64,000 bases of DNA, taken from Emiliania huxleyi CCMP1516 (lineage: Eukaryota > Haptophyta > Isochrysidales > Noelaerhabdaceae). Where the stretch lies: assembly GCF_000372725.1 (NCBI RefSeq), contig NW_005199274.1, forward strand, positions 586,578 through 650,577. The letters run 5' to 3'. Positions 44,664 to 54,675 of this stretch are shown here, piece after piece. The position numbers were made by a program, and so were the translations under genes. The stretch's first letter is position 1. Each line of letters begins with the position of its first letter. The notes beneath the pieces are model-generated. The model did no database searches. It was not told the origin of the DNA and saw nothing but the letters and a program-made list of their open reading frames with translations.

Positions 44664-46443
44664 CAGGCGTGATTGAAACCGCCGGCGCTGCGGCTGGAGC
44701 TCCTCCTCCTGTCAGTCCTGAGGAGGAGCGTGTACGAGACCCGCCAGCTGCTGCTCCCTTCAGCCAGACGGCCGGGCCTGCGCAGCACGACCGCTGGCCT
44801 TCCTCCTGCACCACAGGAGCGCGCCAAGGCGCGCGTCTGGGCAAGCGGTGCGTCTCATCGCGATGCGAGAGTCGACGCTGTGACGCCGCCGCTCGCCGGC
44901 TAGAATGACAGTGGCAGCATTCGAGTACGCGTCGAGCTGTGCGTACCAGCACTTGTATGCGAGCTTATTGTGTCCCTGAGCTGCTGTGGGGTGCGTGGGC
45001 TCAGCTGCGGAGCACGTACTGGGCGGCGATAGGGGGCTCTGTCCCTAAATAACTTTTCCAGGAGAAGGTACAGCTCATTAGCACGACAAAAAATCGTGGG
45101 CGCGCCCAACACTGGGCACGGGGCGGGTGACCTGCAAAAAGGTGGGAAAGGTGGGGACGTGTCTATGTGAACTATGTCTCTGTGCTCGACCCAGCCCTAG
45201 CTTGGCCTGATGCTGTCCGTTTTCTTTCTTTTGGGCACGGGTGAGCCACGCCGAAGCCCCGAACGGAAGGAGTCCGCGGGAGGGCGACACGCCAGTCAGT
45301 GCGGCACTGACTGCCTGTGGCGATGCGAAAGCAAGTCGCTTAGTGGCGACGACTTCGCGCTAGTGTCCGGCTGTCCATCGATTACAAGCGTACTACGGCT
45401 CGGCGACTGCCGTTCTACGACGTGGGTGCACGAGAGCGACGTCATCATCTCTGCCGTCGCCATGACCTGGGCGGCGGATGAGGCGGAGGGCAGAGATCAG
45501 GACGATTCGATGGTGGTGCTGGTGGATGACGTGCAAGCGGGCGCACTCATGCGCAACGACGTCGCTGGCAGCCAGAGGGTTCCCGTCTCCGCCGCAAGTC
45601 CCAGGCTCACCGTCACCGCCACAAGCTCCTCGGCAGAGGGACACCTGCACATGCGCCTAACGAGCCTCTCGCTCTGTGTCCTGGGCTGATGTGATCGCAA
45701 TCCCCGACACGCAACGGCGGCATCTTTTGTTTTGCGGTGAAATTCTTTTCCGTGCCATTCGTGTCTCTGTGAGATGGGCTTGCCCCGTGAATTTCTATAT
45801 TTCCAGCAGGCGGGGGGGTATGGTCTTGCATCGATTGCCATACCCGCAAAATCCAAAAAGTCCCAACCCTTGCACACCGCTGACCCAAGTCGCGGCACGG
45901 GAGGAGCTCGCTCTCCTTACACTCGCTGCAGAGGTCCTTGCCCTCCTCCGCGGCGTTCTTGCACAGGTGTGCTGACAACTTCCGAAAAAGACTTCTTTTC
46001 GCGCGCGCCAGTCCCGTGCCCAGTGTAAGAAAGAAAGAAAGAAAACGGACAACCCAAGGGAGGGATGGGAGAACGGCACGCCGCCACCACACCTTGCTAA
46101 AATTCTTTTCGAGGCCGGCTGCCCGGGACCCAAGTCGCGGCACGGGAGGAGCTCGCTCTCCTTACACTCGCTGCAGAGGTCCTTGCCCTCCTCCGCGGCG
46201 TTCTTGCACAGGTGTGCTGACAACTTCCGAAAAAGACTTCTTTTCGCGCGCGCCAGTCCCGTGCCCAGTGTAAGAAAGAAAGAAAGAAAACGGACAACCC
46301 AAGGGAGGGATGGGAGAACGGCACGCCGCACAAAATGCTAAAATTCTTTTCGAGGCCGGCTGCCCAGACGCCGCTCGCGCGAAAGCTCCCGAAAGCTCCC
46401 TCACGAAGGCACACCCCGGCGGTCTCAGGCCGCTGCTATTGCT
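44664..46443. other. Intergenic, with a 245 bp tandem duplication
   Basis: No supported gene. The frame at 45210-45689 (TSVLRLGDCRSTTWVHESDV) is open for 159 residues but has no recognised domain. The 245 bp tandem duplication and two purine-rich dispersed repeats occupy 45882-46365. Confidence 0.5.
45882..46365 (-). repeat. Tandem duplication, 245 bp period
   Basis: GACCCAAGTCGCGGCACGGG starts at 45882 and again at 46127, and about 200 bp match almost exactly. Each unit contains, on the minus strand, an exon-like stretch (LCKNAAEEGKDLCSECKESE, a C-x12-C-x2-C knuckle) and, on the plus strand, the AAAGAAAG dispersed repeat and TAAAATTCTTTTCGAGGCCG. The duplicated unit may have carried the 5' part of a gene. 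Confidence 0.85.
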
Positions 46444-47232
46444 ATGTCTCTGCTCACCATCGTTCTCGCATCAGCGTCCTACGTGCGACTGCTGCCGGTC
46501 CGGTCTCGTGTGGCGGTGGGATGCTCCCGCCGCGCCGAGACGGCCACGATGAACATGCGTAGCCGCCGCGCATCGCGCCAGCCGACGCAATTTTTGGAGG
46601 TGCAGGCCGACGGGTCTGACATGTGGCGCGCGTCTGGTGCGATTGAGGCACTGGAGAGAGGAGGGTGCGGCGTGCTGCCCACCGACGTCTCGTATAGCTT
46701 CGTCGCGCCGCTCTCCTCCAAGGACGGCACGAAACGGATCCTCGCGCTCAAGGGCGCGCGCGGCGAGAAGAAGCCGCTCTCGCTGCTCTGCCGCTCGCTC
46801 GCCGACGTCGAGGAGTACACGAAGGGAGTCACGCGCGAGGGCTTCAAACTGCTCAAGAGCGCGCTGCCCGGCCCGTTCACGTTCATCATGCCGGCGTCCG
46901 CCTCGCTGCCGCGGGGCATCTACAAGGACGGCGCGCGGCAGTGGAAGCGAGACACGGTTGGCGTCCGCATGCCCGACGATCCGGTCTGCCTCGCCGTGCT
47001 CGAGGCGCTGGACGAGCCGCTGCTGTGCTCGACAGTTCCCACCGGCGAGGCGGGCGACCAGCTCGCGTGCTCGTACCCGCTCGAGGGTAGCGAGTCGGCG
47101 AGCTGGTGCACCGAGGTCGACTTTGTCCTCGACGGTGGCCCGCGCCCCTCGGACGGATCCACGGTGTACGACTTGAGCGGCGATCCGGCCGATGGCCTCG
47201 TGCTCGTGAGGGAGGGGCTCGGCCGGCTCTGA
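46444..47232 (+). CDS. YrdC/Sua5/YciO-family protein
   Basis: 262 residues with a basic N-terminus of about 50 residues that may target an organelle. The YrdC fold is clear: AIEALERGGCGVLPTDVSYS, then KRILALKGARGEKKPLSLLC, LLKSALPGPFTFIMPASASL, and DTVGVRMPDDPVCLAVLEAL. The family makes threonylcarbamoyl-AMP for the t6A37 tRNA modification (TsaC/Sua5), or has a related unknown role (YciO). The spacing and the VSYSFVAPLSSKDG start are closer to YciO. ATG 46444 is preceded by a T-rich stretch, and a second Met lies at residue 36. Confidence 0.9.
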   Translation: MSLLTIVLASASYVRLLPVRSRVAVGCSRRAETATMNMRSRRASRQPTQFLEVQADGSDMWRASGAIEALERGGCGVLPTDVSYSFVAPLSSKDGTKRILALKGARGEKKPLSLLCRSLADVEEYTKGVTREGFKLLKSALPGPFTFIMPASASLPRGIYKDGARQWKRDTVGVRMPDDPVCLAVLEALDEPLLCSTVPTGEAGDQLACSYPLEGSESASWCTEVDFVLDGGPRPSDGSTVYDLSGDPADGLVLVREGLGRL

Positions 47233-47885
47233 TGTGCACGCGGCGTCAGCGGTGCGCTGACCTCAGTACGTTGGTCTGTCTTGTTGTATGCTCTCGCTCC
47301 TCTCCGCGTCTCCGACAATAACTCGCTCCTCGGAGCACACAATGCACATGCACATCTCAGAACTCTCTCTCTCTCCGCACATTTGTGGGGAAATCACCAC
47401 GTCCTTTACGGTGCTCAAGTCCATCTACCATCATCCATCAAGTCTCAAGATTCACAACACATCGTGGACAAAGATCAATTTTCACAATATGATTAACATC
47501 CGTGTATATACTGTATCCACACACACACAGAGAATCGTATATCTCGAGCGTATGAACATGCTTGGACAACACATATCCCTCGGCTGTGAGAGACACACCA
47601 CACAGCCCGAAGTGAGAGACTCATGCGCATCACCACAGAGCGGTAAGATCGGTACGGCTGTGTTGTGTACCCCGATGCCGCGATATGAACAAAGACATGT
47701 GTGTAGAGCGGTGGTACTAGAGGGAGGGCCGGCGCGTATAGCGCCGCGTGTACTCTCTCGCCCGCATCTCGCGCGGAGAGCCGGAGCCCGGAGCACTAGG
47801 CAAGCACGGCCAACCACATTGCGACCACATTTAATGTGCCACATCCGGAGCCGCGGGCAGGGCGCGGGCCTCGCCGCTAGTTTGA
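47233..47885. other. AT-richer intergenic region
   Basis: About 650 bp between two convergent genes, with markedly lower GC than its surroundings (47380-47560) and a short CACACACACA run. No coding signal. Presumably both 3' untranslated regions. Confidence 0.55.
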
Positions 47886-49258
47886 CTAGTAGAAGGAGTC
47901 GATGTCCGCGAGGAGGACTCGCTCCTTGCCAGGCTTCAGCTGAAGCGCCGCCACAAAGTCAGCCTCCATCCGCGCCTTTTTGAGCTCCGCCACCGTGTCC
48001 AAGCCCTGCTCCTCGAACCACGCGCCGGCGGCGGCCATCGAGCCCGAGAGATTGCAGCCGTGCAGCAGCTCGGCCAAGCCCTCGACGCAACTGCCCAGCT
48101 CGGAGCCGGACGCGCGACCTAGCGGTGGGAACACCGACTGTGAACACGGACCCCTCCCCACATGCGTGCGGCGGGCAGCTGCGCAGCATCGGGAGCCGGG
48201 CGCCGGGCTCGCCTCCAGCCGGCGCCGACGTGGCGTGCAGAGAGCCGTCCGCGGGGATGTGCAGGCCCCACGCGAGCAGGTACGTGCGGCGGAGCGCCCA
48301 GCCCATGCCGGGGGAGCAGCCGTCCTCGGCGGCGCCCTCGGCGGCGGCGAGCATCATCTCCCGCCCCGCCTCGCGCCTCTCACCGTCGAGAGAGTCGAGC
48401 TCCGCGCCTGAGCCCAGCTGCTCCGTCGCCGACGGCCCTCCCCCGCCGGCGTCGTCCAGCTCCGCCTCCGCCTTGCCGGCAGCGTCGCCGCGCGACGGCT
48501 CTCGCGACGGCTCGGAGCCGCGCGCTGTGCCGAGCGCGCTCAGCTCCGAGTCGTTCCTCGGCACACTCCTCACGGGCAGCTGAACCTTCTCGGAACCTTC
48601 CTGCAAGGACACGGCCAACCCGCCGCCCGCGGCCGGGTCGGGCTCCGCGTCCGGCTCGGCAGCCTTGCGCGCCGGCTTGCCGGCGTCGCGCCAAAAGTGG
48701 AGCACGGCGTCGAGCGGCACGCGCAGTTTTTGCGCCGGCTCCGCCTTGCGGCCGTCGGCGGCGGCGGCTGCGGCGGCGCGCACCGCGTCGTCGAGCTCGG
48801 CGTATGCAAGGCGGAGCTCGCGGCGGCGCAGCTTGCCCGAGGTTGTCTTGAGGATGGTGCGCGCGCGGAGCAGCACCACCGCGTACGCCTTGACGCCCTC
48901 CGCCTCGCGAACCCCGTCGCGAACCGCCTCGGCGATCGCCGCGCCGCCGCCCGCGGCAGCCTCCTTCTCCGCCTCGGGCTTGAGTTCGGCCACGAGAACG
49001 AGCGCCTCGCCGTCCGTGTCCTGCCCCGTGTCCGGCGGAACCACCGGCAGCGCGGCGCAGCAGCCGGGTCGCATCGCAGTGTGGGCTGCCTCCGCACACG
49101 TCTCGATGTCGTGCGCGTGCAGCGTGCGGCCGCGGATGCAGAGGATGTCCTTGATGCGGCCGACGATGTACAGCCGCGACTCCCACACGAAGCCGAGGTC
49201 GCCCGTGCAAAGGAACGGCTCACCCTTTCCGCACGGAGGCAGCTCCCCGCCACCACCC

Positions 49259-49301
<43 letters not shown>

Positions 49302-51344
49302 TGCCCCGCTCGCCCACGGCCGCGCCCTTCTCCTCTCTCAGCGCGGAGGGCGGCGCGGGCAGGGCGAGGGGCGTGCGGAAGGTCTGCTCGCTCAGCTCCG
49401 GCTGCTGCCAGTAGCCGAGGGCGACGCTCGCGCCTCGGATCCGGACCTCGCCAACCACTCCGTCCGGCAGCGGCAGCCCCGTCTCAGGGTGCGAGATCGC
49501 GAAGCGCTGCCCGGTGAGCGCCGCCTCCTCGACGAAGCAGCCGGGGAACTCGATCAGGTTGTCGTCGCCCGGCTGCAGCGGCATCGGCGCGTCGCCCGGG
49601 CCGAGCCGTGAGCGGGGCACCTCGAGGACGACGGGAGGCTCGGCGACGCCGCAGCCGTACACACACGTCTCGGCGAGGCCGTAGAGGCATGCCCACGAGG
49701 AGGGGTGCCACCCGCACGGCGCGAACTTTGCGTCGAAGTCGGCGAGCGTGCGCGTGCGGATGGGCTCGGCGCCGTTGAAGGCCGCCTTCCAGTGCGAGAG
49801 CTGCAGCTTCGCGATGTGGTGCGGCTTTGCGCGGCGCGTGCAGAGGGCGAAGCCAAAGTTTGGCGACGGCGAGATGACGAGGTGCGAGTGCTGGAGGCGC
49901 GAGATGGCGAGGAGCCAAGACATGGGGTGCTTGATGAAGGTGAAGGGGGAGAGGAGGTCGGAGCGGTAGCCCTGCATCGCCGTCGAGAGGGAGCCCGCGA
50001 TGAGCCCAAAGTCGTGGTACTGCGGCAGCCACGAGACCATGGCGATGCGCGAGCCCGGCGGGGGGAAGCTGTTTGTGGTGGTGGAAGAGTAGGACATGGC
50101 AAGCACCTGCGGACGCAGGGCGTGGGCGTGCCGGCGCCGCTCCGCAGGCGTGGGCGTGAACGGGGGGGAAGGGGGCGGGGCGCTGGGGCATCGATCGGCG
50201 GTGTGGCGGGGGTGCAGCGCGGGGGGCGGGCAGGGCGAGCAGACGGAGGAGGGGCAGGGAGGGGTGGGGGAAGCGTCTCGGAAATGTCTCGGAAGTGTCT
50301 CACGTTGGCGAGCAAGTTGCGCGTGCCGATGGCGACGCCCTTCGGGTGGCCGGTGGAGCCGGAGGTGTACTGCAGGAAGGAGACCTAGGGGTAGGGGTAG
50401 GGGTAGGGTTAGGGTTAGGGTAAGGGTTAGGTTGAGGTGTACTGCAGGAAGGAGACCTCGTCGCGCGGCGACGGCTCGCAGCGGCCGGGCAGCCATTCGC
50501 TGAGCCAGTCGGCGTCGCCGCGGCCGAGGCGGGGGGAGACCTGCCGAGAGGGAGGAGCGAGGGGGTGGGGCGGAGGGGGAGGGGTTTGGACTGTGGAGTG
50601 GGAGAGGGTGGAAGGGACAGGGCGGAGGAGAGAGCGAGGCGCGAGGCTGCGGGGCTGGGTGGTGCGAGCCTCATCGGTGCAGCGCCAGGTCCACTCGGGC
50701 GGCCAGCTGCACTCGGCCTCGCGCACGAGCTTGCTGGCCAGCCACGAGGCGCGCACGTACGTCCGCGTCGACAGGAAGGCGTGCGGTGTGCACGACTCGG
50801 CAATCCGCTTGACCTTTGCGAGCCCGTCGGCCAGCAGCCGCTTGGCGCCGACCGACGGGAGGGGCGTGAGCGGGAGGACGGGAGGGTAGTAGGGCACAGC
50901 GATCACCGCCGCATACTGGCACCCGAAGAAGGCCACCAGCAGCTCGAGGCCGGGCGCATACACCAGCATAAGCCGGTCGTTTGTGCTCGCGCCCCAACGC
51001 CGCCGGAGCGCCACACAGACAGCCCGGCAGCGGGCCCGCATCTCGGCGTACGAGAGGGTCGCCTCCTCGCTGGCATCCGCCGTCAGCCAGCTATAGAGCC
51101 GCTCCTGAGGCAGGGGAGGTTCGGTTGATCCTGCGACGCCGGTTGGTCCTCTGGCCGCCATCGCCACGGCACACCTCGCCCAGCAACTCCGCGTTCGCCT
51201 CGAAACGGCCGACGAAGGAAGTGGCGGGCGAGCGCTTGGTGCGAGGGGCCTCGGACTGGAACGCGTTGCACATAGTTCCAAAAGCAACAGTGCGAGCGCG
51301 ACACGCTGCGCTCGGGAGGGCCTTGAGGAGGCGCAGCGGGGCAC
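47886..51344 (-). CDS. Fatty acyl-AMP ligase (FAAL-like)
   Basis: Five exons, 51344-50670, 50540-50457, 50384-50304, 50106-48177 and 48118-47886, join in phase to 1000 residues (939 if translation starts at the Met at 51161). Adenylating-enzyme motifs: FLQYTSGSTGHPKGV (split by intron 2), VSWLPQYHDFGLIAGSLSTA, typical of FAAL rather than acetyl-CoA synthetase, FNGAEPIRTRTL, CLYGLAETCVYGCG, and LYIVGRIKDILCIRGR. The Cys/Gly/Arg position before the last motif reads TGDLGF. The C-terminus adds a Gly run, a long linker and a small helical end (AWFEEQGLDTVAELKKARME), perhaps SAM-like. It should activate fatty acids as acyl-AMP for a polyketide or lipid assembly line, but no carrier domain is seen. 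Intron 2 is a telomere-like tract. Confidence 0.9.
50385..50456 (-). repeat. Telomere-repeat intron 2 of the FAAL gene
   Basis: 72 nt. On the minus strand it starts GTCTCCTTCCTGCAGTACAC, the same as the next exon start. It then runs through CCTAACCCT hexamers and CCCCTACCCC variants and ends in AG. The telomere-like core is about 45 nt. Together with ARP2 intron 10 it shows telomere-like DNA used as intron body. Confidence 0.9.
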
Positions 51345-51631
51345 GAAAAGAGGAGCCCCGGCGTCGCAATGTGTCGTCCCCCCGTCACGCCTCCCTGGCG
51401 AGGTACTTCCAGCTCTGCGGGAACAGCTGAACGCTGCTCGAAGGTCTCGGTGTTAGGTGTATTGTTGGCTCGGGTTGACTCGGTCAGACTAAAAACCCCG
51501 ACAGTGCCTCGCCAGACGGGTTCTTATTCAATCCGCAGGAACCACGTTTTCTTCATCATCTGGCCCATCCATCCAGGGAGTGCCGGTGGCACCGAAGCGG
51601 AACGACACGCTCAAGCGAACCTTGGAGAAAC
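51345..51631. other. Divergent promoter region
   Basis: 287 bp between the start of the FAAL gene and the SH3-like gene, read outward in both directions. No repeat or motif of note. Confidence 0.4.
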
Positions 51632-52039
51632 ATGGCCTCGTTGCTAGCTCGCGTTCTCTGCGCTGACAGGAAGGGCGAGGTGAGCAAGTGGTGTGCCGTG
51701 GCAAGCGGATGCGCGACGCTGGTGCTCTACGCGGATATGTGGGTGGACGCTCGGCGTCGCTCATCACTCGCCCATTCGCTGGAGGCGCTCGAGTCTGAGG
51801 CGCACGAGAGGGCGCGGCTGACGCGTCGAGGGTTAGCCGAGCGGCGCGAGGCGCCAGCGCTCTGGATTGGGCATCTATCGAGAACCAGCCTCAGCCTCAA
51901 CGGGCCAGCAATGCTTCCCGCCGCACGCCGAGGCACGCAAGTGGAGGTGGTTGAGGAAGGCGCGCGACTGCTGACGGTGAGGAACTGTCGCACGGGCGAA
52001 GTTGGGTGGTACCCGAGGAACTGGGTGCAAGCCGCGTGA
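51632..52039 (+). CDS. Small protein with SH3-like C-terminus
   Basis: 135 residues. An N-terminal hydrophobic stretch (WCAVASGCATLVLYADMWV) may be a membrane anchor. A charged helix follows (LEALESEAHERARLTRRGLA). The last 35 residues (GTQVEVVEEGARLLTVRNC, then GEVGWYPRNWVQ) match the end of an SH3 domain, with the ALYDY-like start replaced. One exon. The function is unknown. Confidence 0.7.
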   Translation: MASLLARVLCADRKGEVSKWCAVASGCATLVLYADMWVDARRRSSLAHSLEALESEAHERARLTRRGLAERREAPALWIGHLSRTSLSLNGPAMLPAARRGTQVEVVEEGARLLTVRNCRTGEVGWYPRNWVQAA

Positions 52040-52407
52040 ACGAAATCAGTTCCCGTCCACAGCACGCCCGGCGCGTCGCCGAGAGGCGAGAGTCGTGCTC
52101 CGGCGGCACTGTGTACACTTCCTAGGGGGAGAGAGGGCGGCTCGGATTGATTGCCCTCATGGGATCTGTGAGTCGGGGCCTCGCACGCAGCTAGTATGCA
52201 TACTAAATTTCAGTACTGGGAAAATCGGGCGCAAGTGCAGAAAACGCAACACCTCCGACGTCGTACTCTCTCCAAAGTCGCAAGTGCTCCAAGAGTGCAC
52301 ACGCTGTAGCCTGGCGCGCGCGCCAGATCGTCGCGCCGCCCTGTGTCTCCCGTGTTTTGCTTTTTCCTTTTAGTCTCATCTTGTACAGCTCGTCGAACTA
52401 ACTAAAC
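52040..52407. other. Spacer, nothing recognised
   Basis: About 370 bp with no coding frame or repeat. A T-rich tract (TTTTGCTTTTTCCTTTT) lies at about 52357-52372, upstream of the next start. Confidence 0.45.
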
Positions 52408-52749
52408 ATGGGGTCGCAGATGTGGACTCGTCACTCGATCTGGATTCTGGTGGGCTCGTGTGCTGTTCCCCTTCTGGTGGCGGTGCTCCAAGTCTACTTC
52501 TCGAAGCAGCGCGGGCTCTCGAGAGCAGCGGAGCCCGTCGCAGCCAGAGGCGCAGCGCCGCAGCCGCCCTGGGAGCACGGACGGGCCGCAGCTGGACTCG
52601 CTTCCACTTTTTCGGCCGCAGGCGGCAGGGCCAGCAGGCGCCCACACACACAGCGTCAGCGTCAGCGTCAGCGTCAGCGACGGCGTGGCCAGGAGGACCA
52701 CAGTGTGGTACGTGTGTGCGCGGAGTCCGGCGAGAGAGATATCGTGTAG
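52408..52749 (+). CDS. Putative small membrane protein
   Basis: 113 residues with an N-terminal hydrophobic segment (SIWILVGSCAVPLLVAVLQV) and an Ala/Arg-rich remainder. A tandem CAGCGT hexamer near 52647-52678 gives QRQRQRQRQ. The start context TAAACATGG is good. The C-terminal half is low complexity, so the true end is uncertain. Confidence 0.4.
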   Translation: MGSQMWTRHSIWILVGSCAVPLLVAVLQVYFSKQRGLSRAAEPVAARGAAPQPPWEHGRAAAGLASTFSAAGGRASRRPHTQRQRQRQRQRRRGQEDHSVVRVCAESGERDIV

Positions 52750-52927
52750 ACGTTGATCGTTGTGTCTTTTCGCACCTTTGAGACACCACCCCCTTCTCTC
52801 TATTGAGTCTCTCTATATAACGTACATTCAAGTAACATAACTTTAACAACTAAGAGACCTCGTGTGCGTGGAGAAGTTTACCTTACGTTGCCTTACACTT
52901 CCGACATGCAGCATGCCATGCATGATC

Positions 52928-53674
52928 TCACACAAGTGGCGTCACCGTCACCGGCGGCTGGCTACTCCACAGCGTGCGTAGCAGCCGGCACCAGGCGTCA
53001 CGGCGGGTCTGAGCGCCGGGTGGAGGCGAGGGCGGTGGGGGGGGCCTCACCACCGAGGGTGGCTCCGGCAGCGGCGGCGCATGCGCGGAGGCGACCTGGA
53101 TCACGAACGGCGCCGGTTGATCCTCGAAACGAAGCCGTCGCCTGACTGGCTCCGCCCCGTGCACGGCCTTGGGTGACGGAGGTGGTCGTTGGCTGCCGAG
53201 CAGGGCGAGGATAAAGCCGAAGCAGAGCAACGCGCCGACAAAGGCCACCGAAAGCCGTCCAGCGGCGACCAAGTAGGGATGTGGGTTGTCGCGGAACAGC
53301 GGAGGCGTCGCCGCAGGTGACGGCGGCGGAGAGCTAGGCGGGAAGGGTGGAAACAAACGTGTGGTGGCAGCGGCGTTGATAAAATGGCAGCAGAAGGAGA
53401 AGCAGGGACTGCCGTCGTCGGCCGCGAAGCCTTGAGCTGCGGCGCGGCTGGATAGACTCCGCCCAAAGAGAGTGAGCCAGGGTCTGTCCGTCTCCACCAC
53501 GCCGCCGCTCGGTCGGATGTTGACATGCGGAGGAAGGCACGGCCAAGACGCAGTCCAGGAGCAATCACACGCGTCGGACATGACAGGACTGGCGAGGGAC
53601 TGGGACTGAAGCTCGCAGCTGATCCTGCGTGGCGCACTGAAGCCGCAGCCTGAGCAGCTCTCGTGAGACGTCAA
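52928..53674 (-). CDS. Putative single-pass, proline-rich membrane protein
   Basis: 248 residues. The N-terminal part has many cysteines (SHESCSGCGF, SDACDCSWTASWPCLP) and could be a small ectodomain. A Pro/Ser-rich stalk leads to one membrane segment (LSVAFVGALLCFGFILALLG, about residues 145-165), then a Pro-rich tail (PSVVRPPPPPSPPPG). No family is recognised. It is divergent from the gene at 53794. The overall amino acid texture is plausible, but splicing cannot be excluded. Confidence 0.5.
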   Translation of the reverse strand: MTSHESCSGCGFSAPRRISCELQSQSLASPVMSDACDCSWTASWPCLPPHVNIRPSGGVVETDRPWLTLFGRSLSSRAAAQGFAADDGSPCFSFCCHFINAAATTRLFPPFPPSSPPPSPAATPPLFRDNPHPYLVAAGRLSVAFVGALLCFGFILALLGSQRPPPSPKAVHGAEPVRRRLRFEDQPAPFVIQVASAHAPPLPEPPSVVRPPPPPSPPPGAQTRRDAWCRLLRTLWSSQPPVTVTPLV

Positions 53675-53793
53675 TGCTCCCTCGAACCCGGCGCGCCGAA
53701 ACCCATCTCATCCTGTGTTGGTTGGTTGGTACACGAAAATTCTTTTCAGAGACCACTTTTGGCACGCCGGCTATCTCGCTGCAGCACGCGACG

Positions 53794-54258
53794 ATGGCGC
53801 GTGGTCAGGGCAAGAGCGGTGGCGCGCGCGGCGGCGCACCGGACTGGCTCAGCCCTCGGGAGGACGTGCCGGTGCAGCAGCAGCAGCGTGGAGGCGACGA
53901 GAAGCCGAGACGGCGCAGGAAGGGTGACGAGGACGAGGATGAGCCTCCGAGCAAGGGCATCCGGTGGGGGCCGATCTTCTTCCTGATCATGATGACTCTG
54001 CCCGCCGCGCTGCCGATGCTGCTCGACGTGGTCGGCAAGCTGCAGGCGATGGGCGTGATCGACGTCCCCGACCCGTCGGCGGTCTTCTACCCAAACAAGT
54101 ATCGGCCATGCCTGGTGGAGTACTATGCCGACTGGGCGCCCGAGAAGCTGGGAGGGGTGGACGATGCGCTCGCCAAGTACGAGGGCAAGGAGCGGCAGCT
54201 TTTCGGCAAGCTTCATCGCAAGTACGGCAAGAAGGTAAACTTGGCCAACTGCAAGTAG
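53794..54258 (+). CDS. Conserved-looking single-pass membrane protein
   Basis: 154 residues from ATG 53794. The N-terminus is basic and acidic (EKPRRRRKGDEDEDEPPSKG), then one membrane segment (WGPIFFLIMMTLPAALPMLL). A soluble C-terminal part follows (CLVEYYADWAPEKLGGVDDA, LAKYEGKERQLFGKLHRKYG), which looks like a short helical pair. The tail ends KKVNLANCK. No family name can be given. The in-frame extension to 53674 is less protein-like. Confidence 0.75.
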   Translation: MARGQGKSGGARGGAPDWLSPREDVPVQQQQRGGDEKPRRRRKGDEDEDEPPSKGIRWGPIFFLIMMTLPAALPMLLDVVGKLQAMGVIDVPDPSAVFYPNKYRPCLVEYYADWAPEKLGGVDDALAKYEGKERQLFGKLHRKYGKKVNLANCK

Positions 54259-54675
54259 CAGTGCCGCCACTAGGGGTAGGGGAGGTGGGTGGAGAGTTCA
54301 GAGTGACTAAAGAGTCGTGTCAGTGCGCTTTTGCAAAAGCTACAAAGTATCCATGGCACCAGCGGCATGGCCACTGCTTGGCCGCGCCCTCGCACGTCGC
54401 AGAGACAGACGGAGCTCGGCGGACGGAGCGAGGTCTGAGTACTGAGACGCGCGCACACCGCAGTGAATGCGTGTCGTACACGCCGACTCGGCGCGCACTA
54501 GAACTTTGCTCAGACACATGCCATGCATGCATGTGGCCATGTGCGCGGACTACAGCCAGACGAGTCCAGAGATTGGGACGCATACAGCGATCTCGGTGCG
54601 GGTGCTGGTGCAGGATGTGTGTGGCGCGAGGTGAGCAAGCAGTACGTGGACGGCAGCTTCAGGGCGCGGCGGTCC
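54259..54675. other. Spacer between convergent genes
   Basis: About 420 bp without a recognisable gene, at the 3' ends of the 53794 gene and the isochorismatase-GS gene. It contains CATGCCATGCATGCATG near 54517-54535. Confidence 0.45.
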
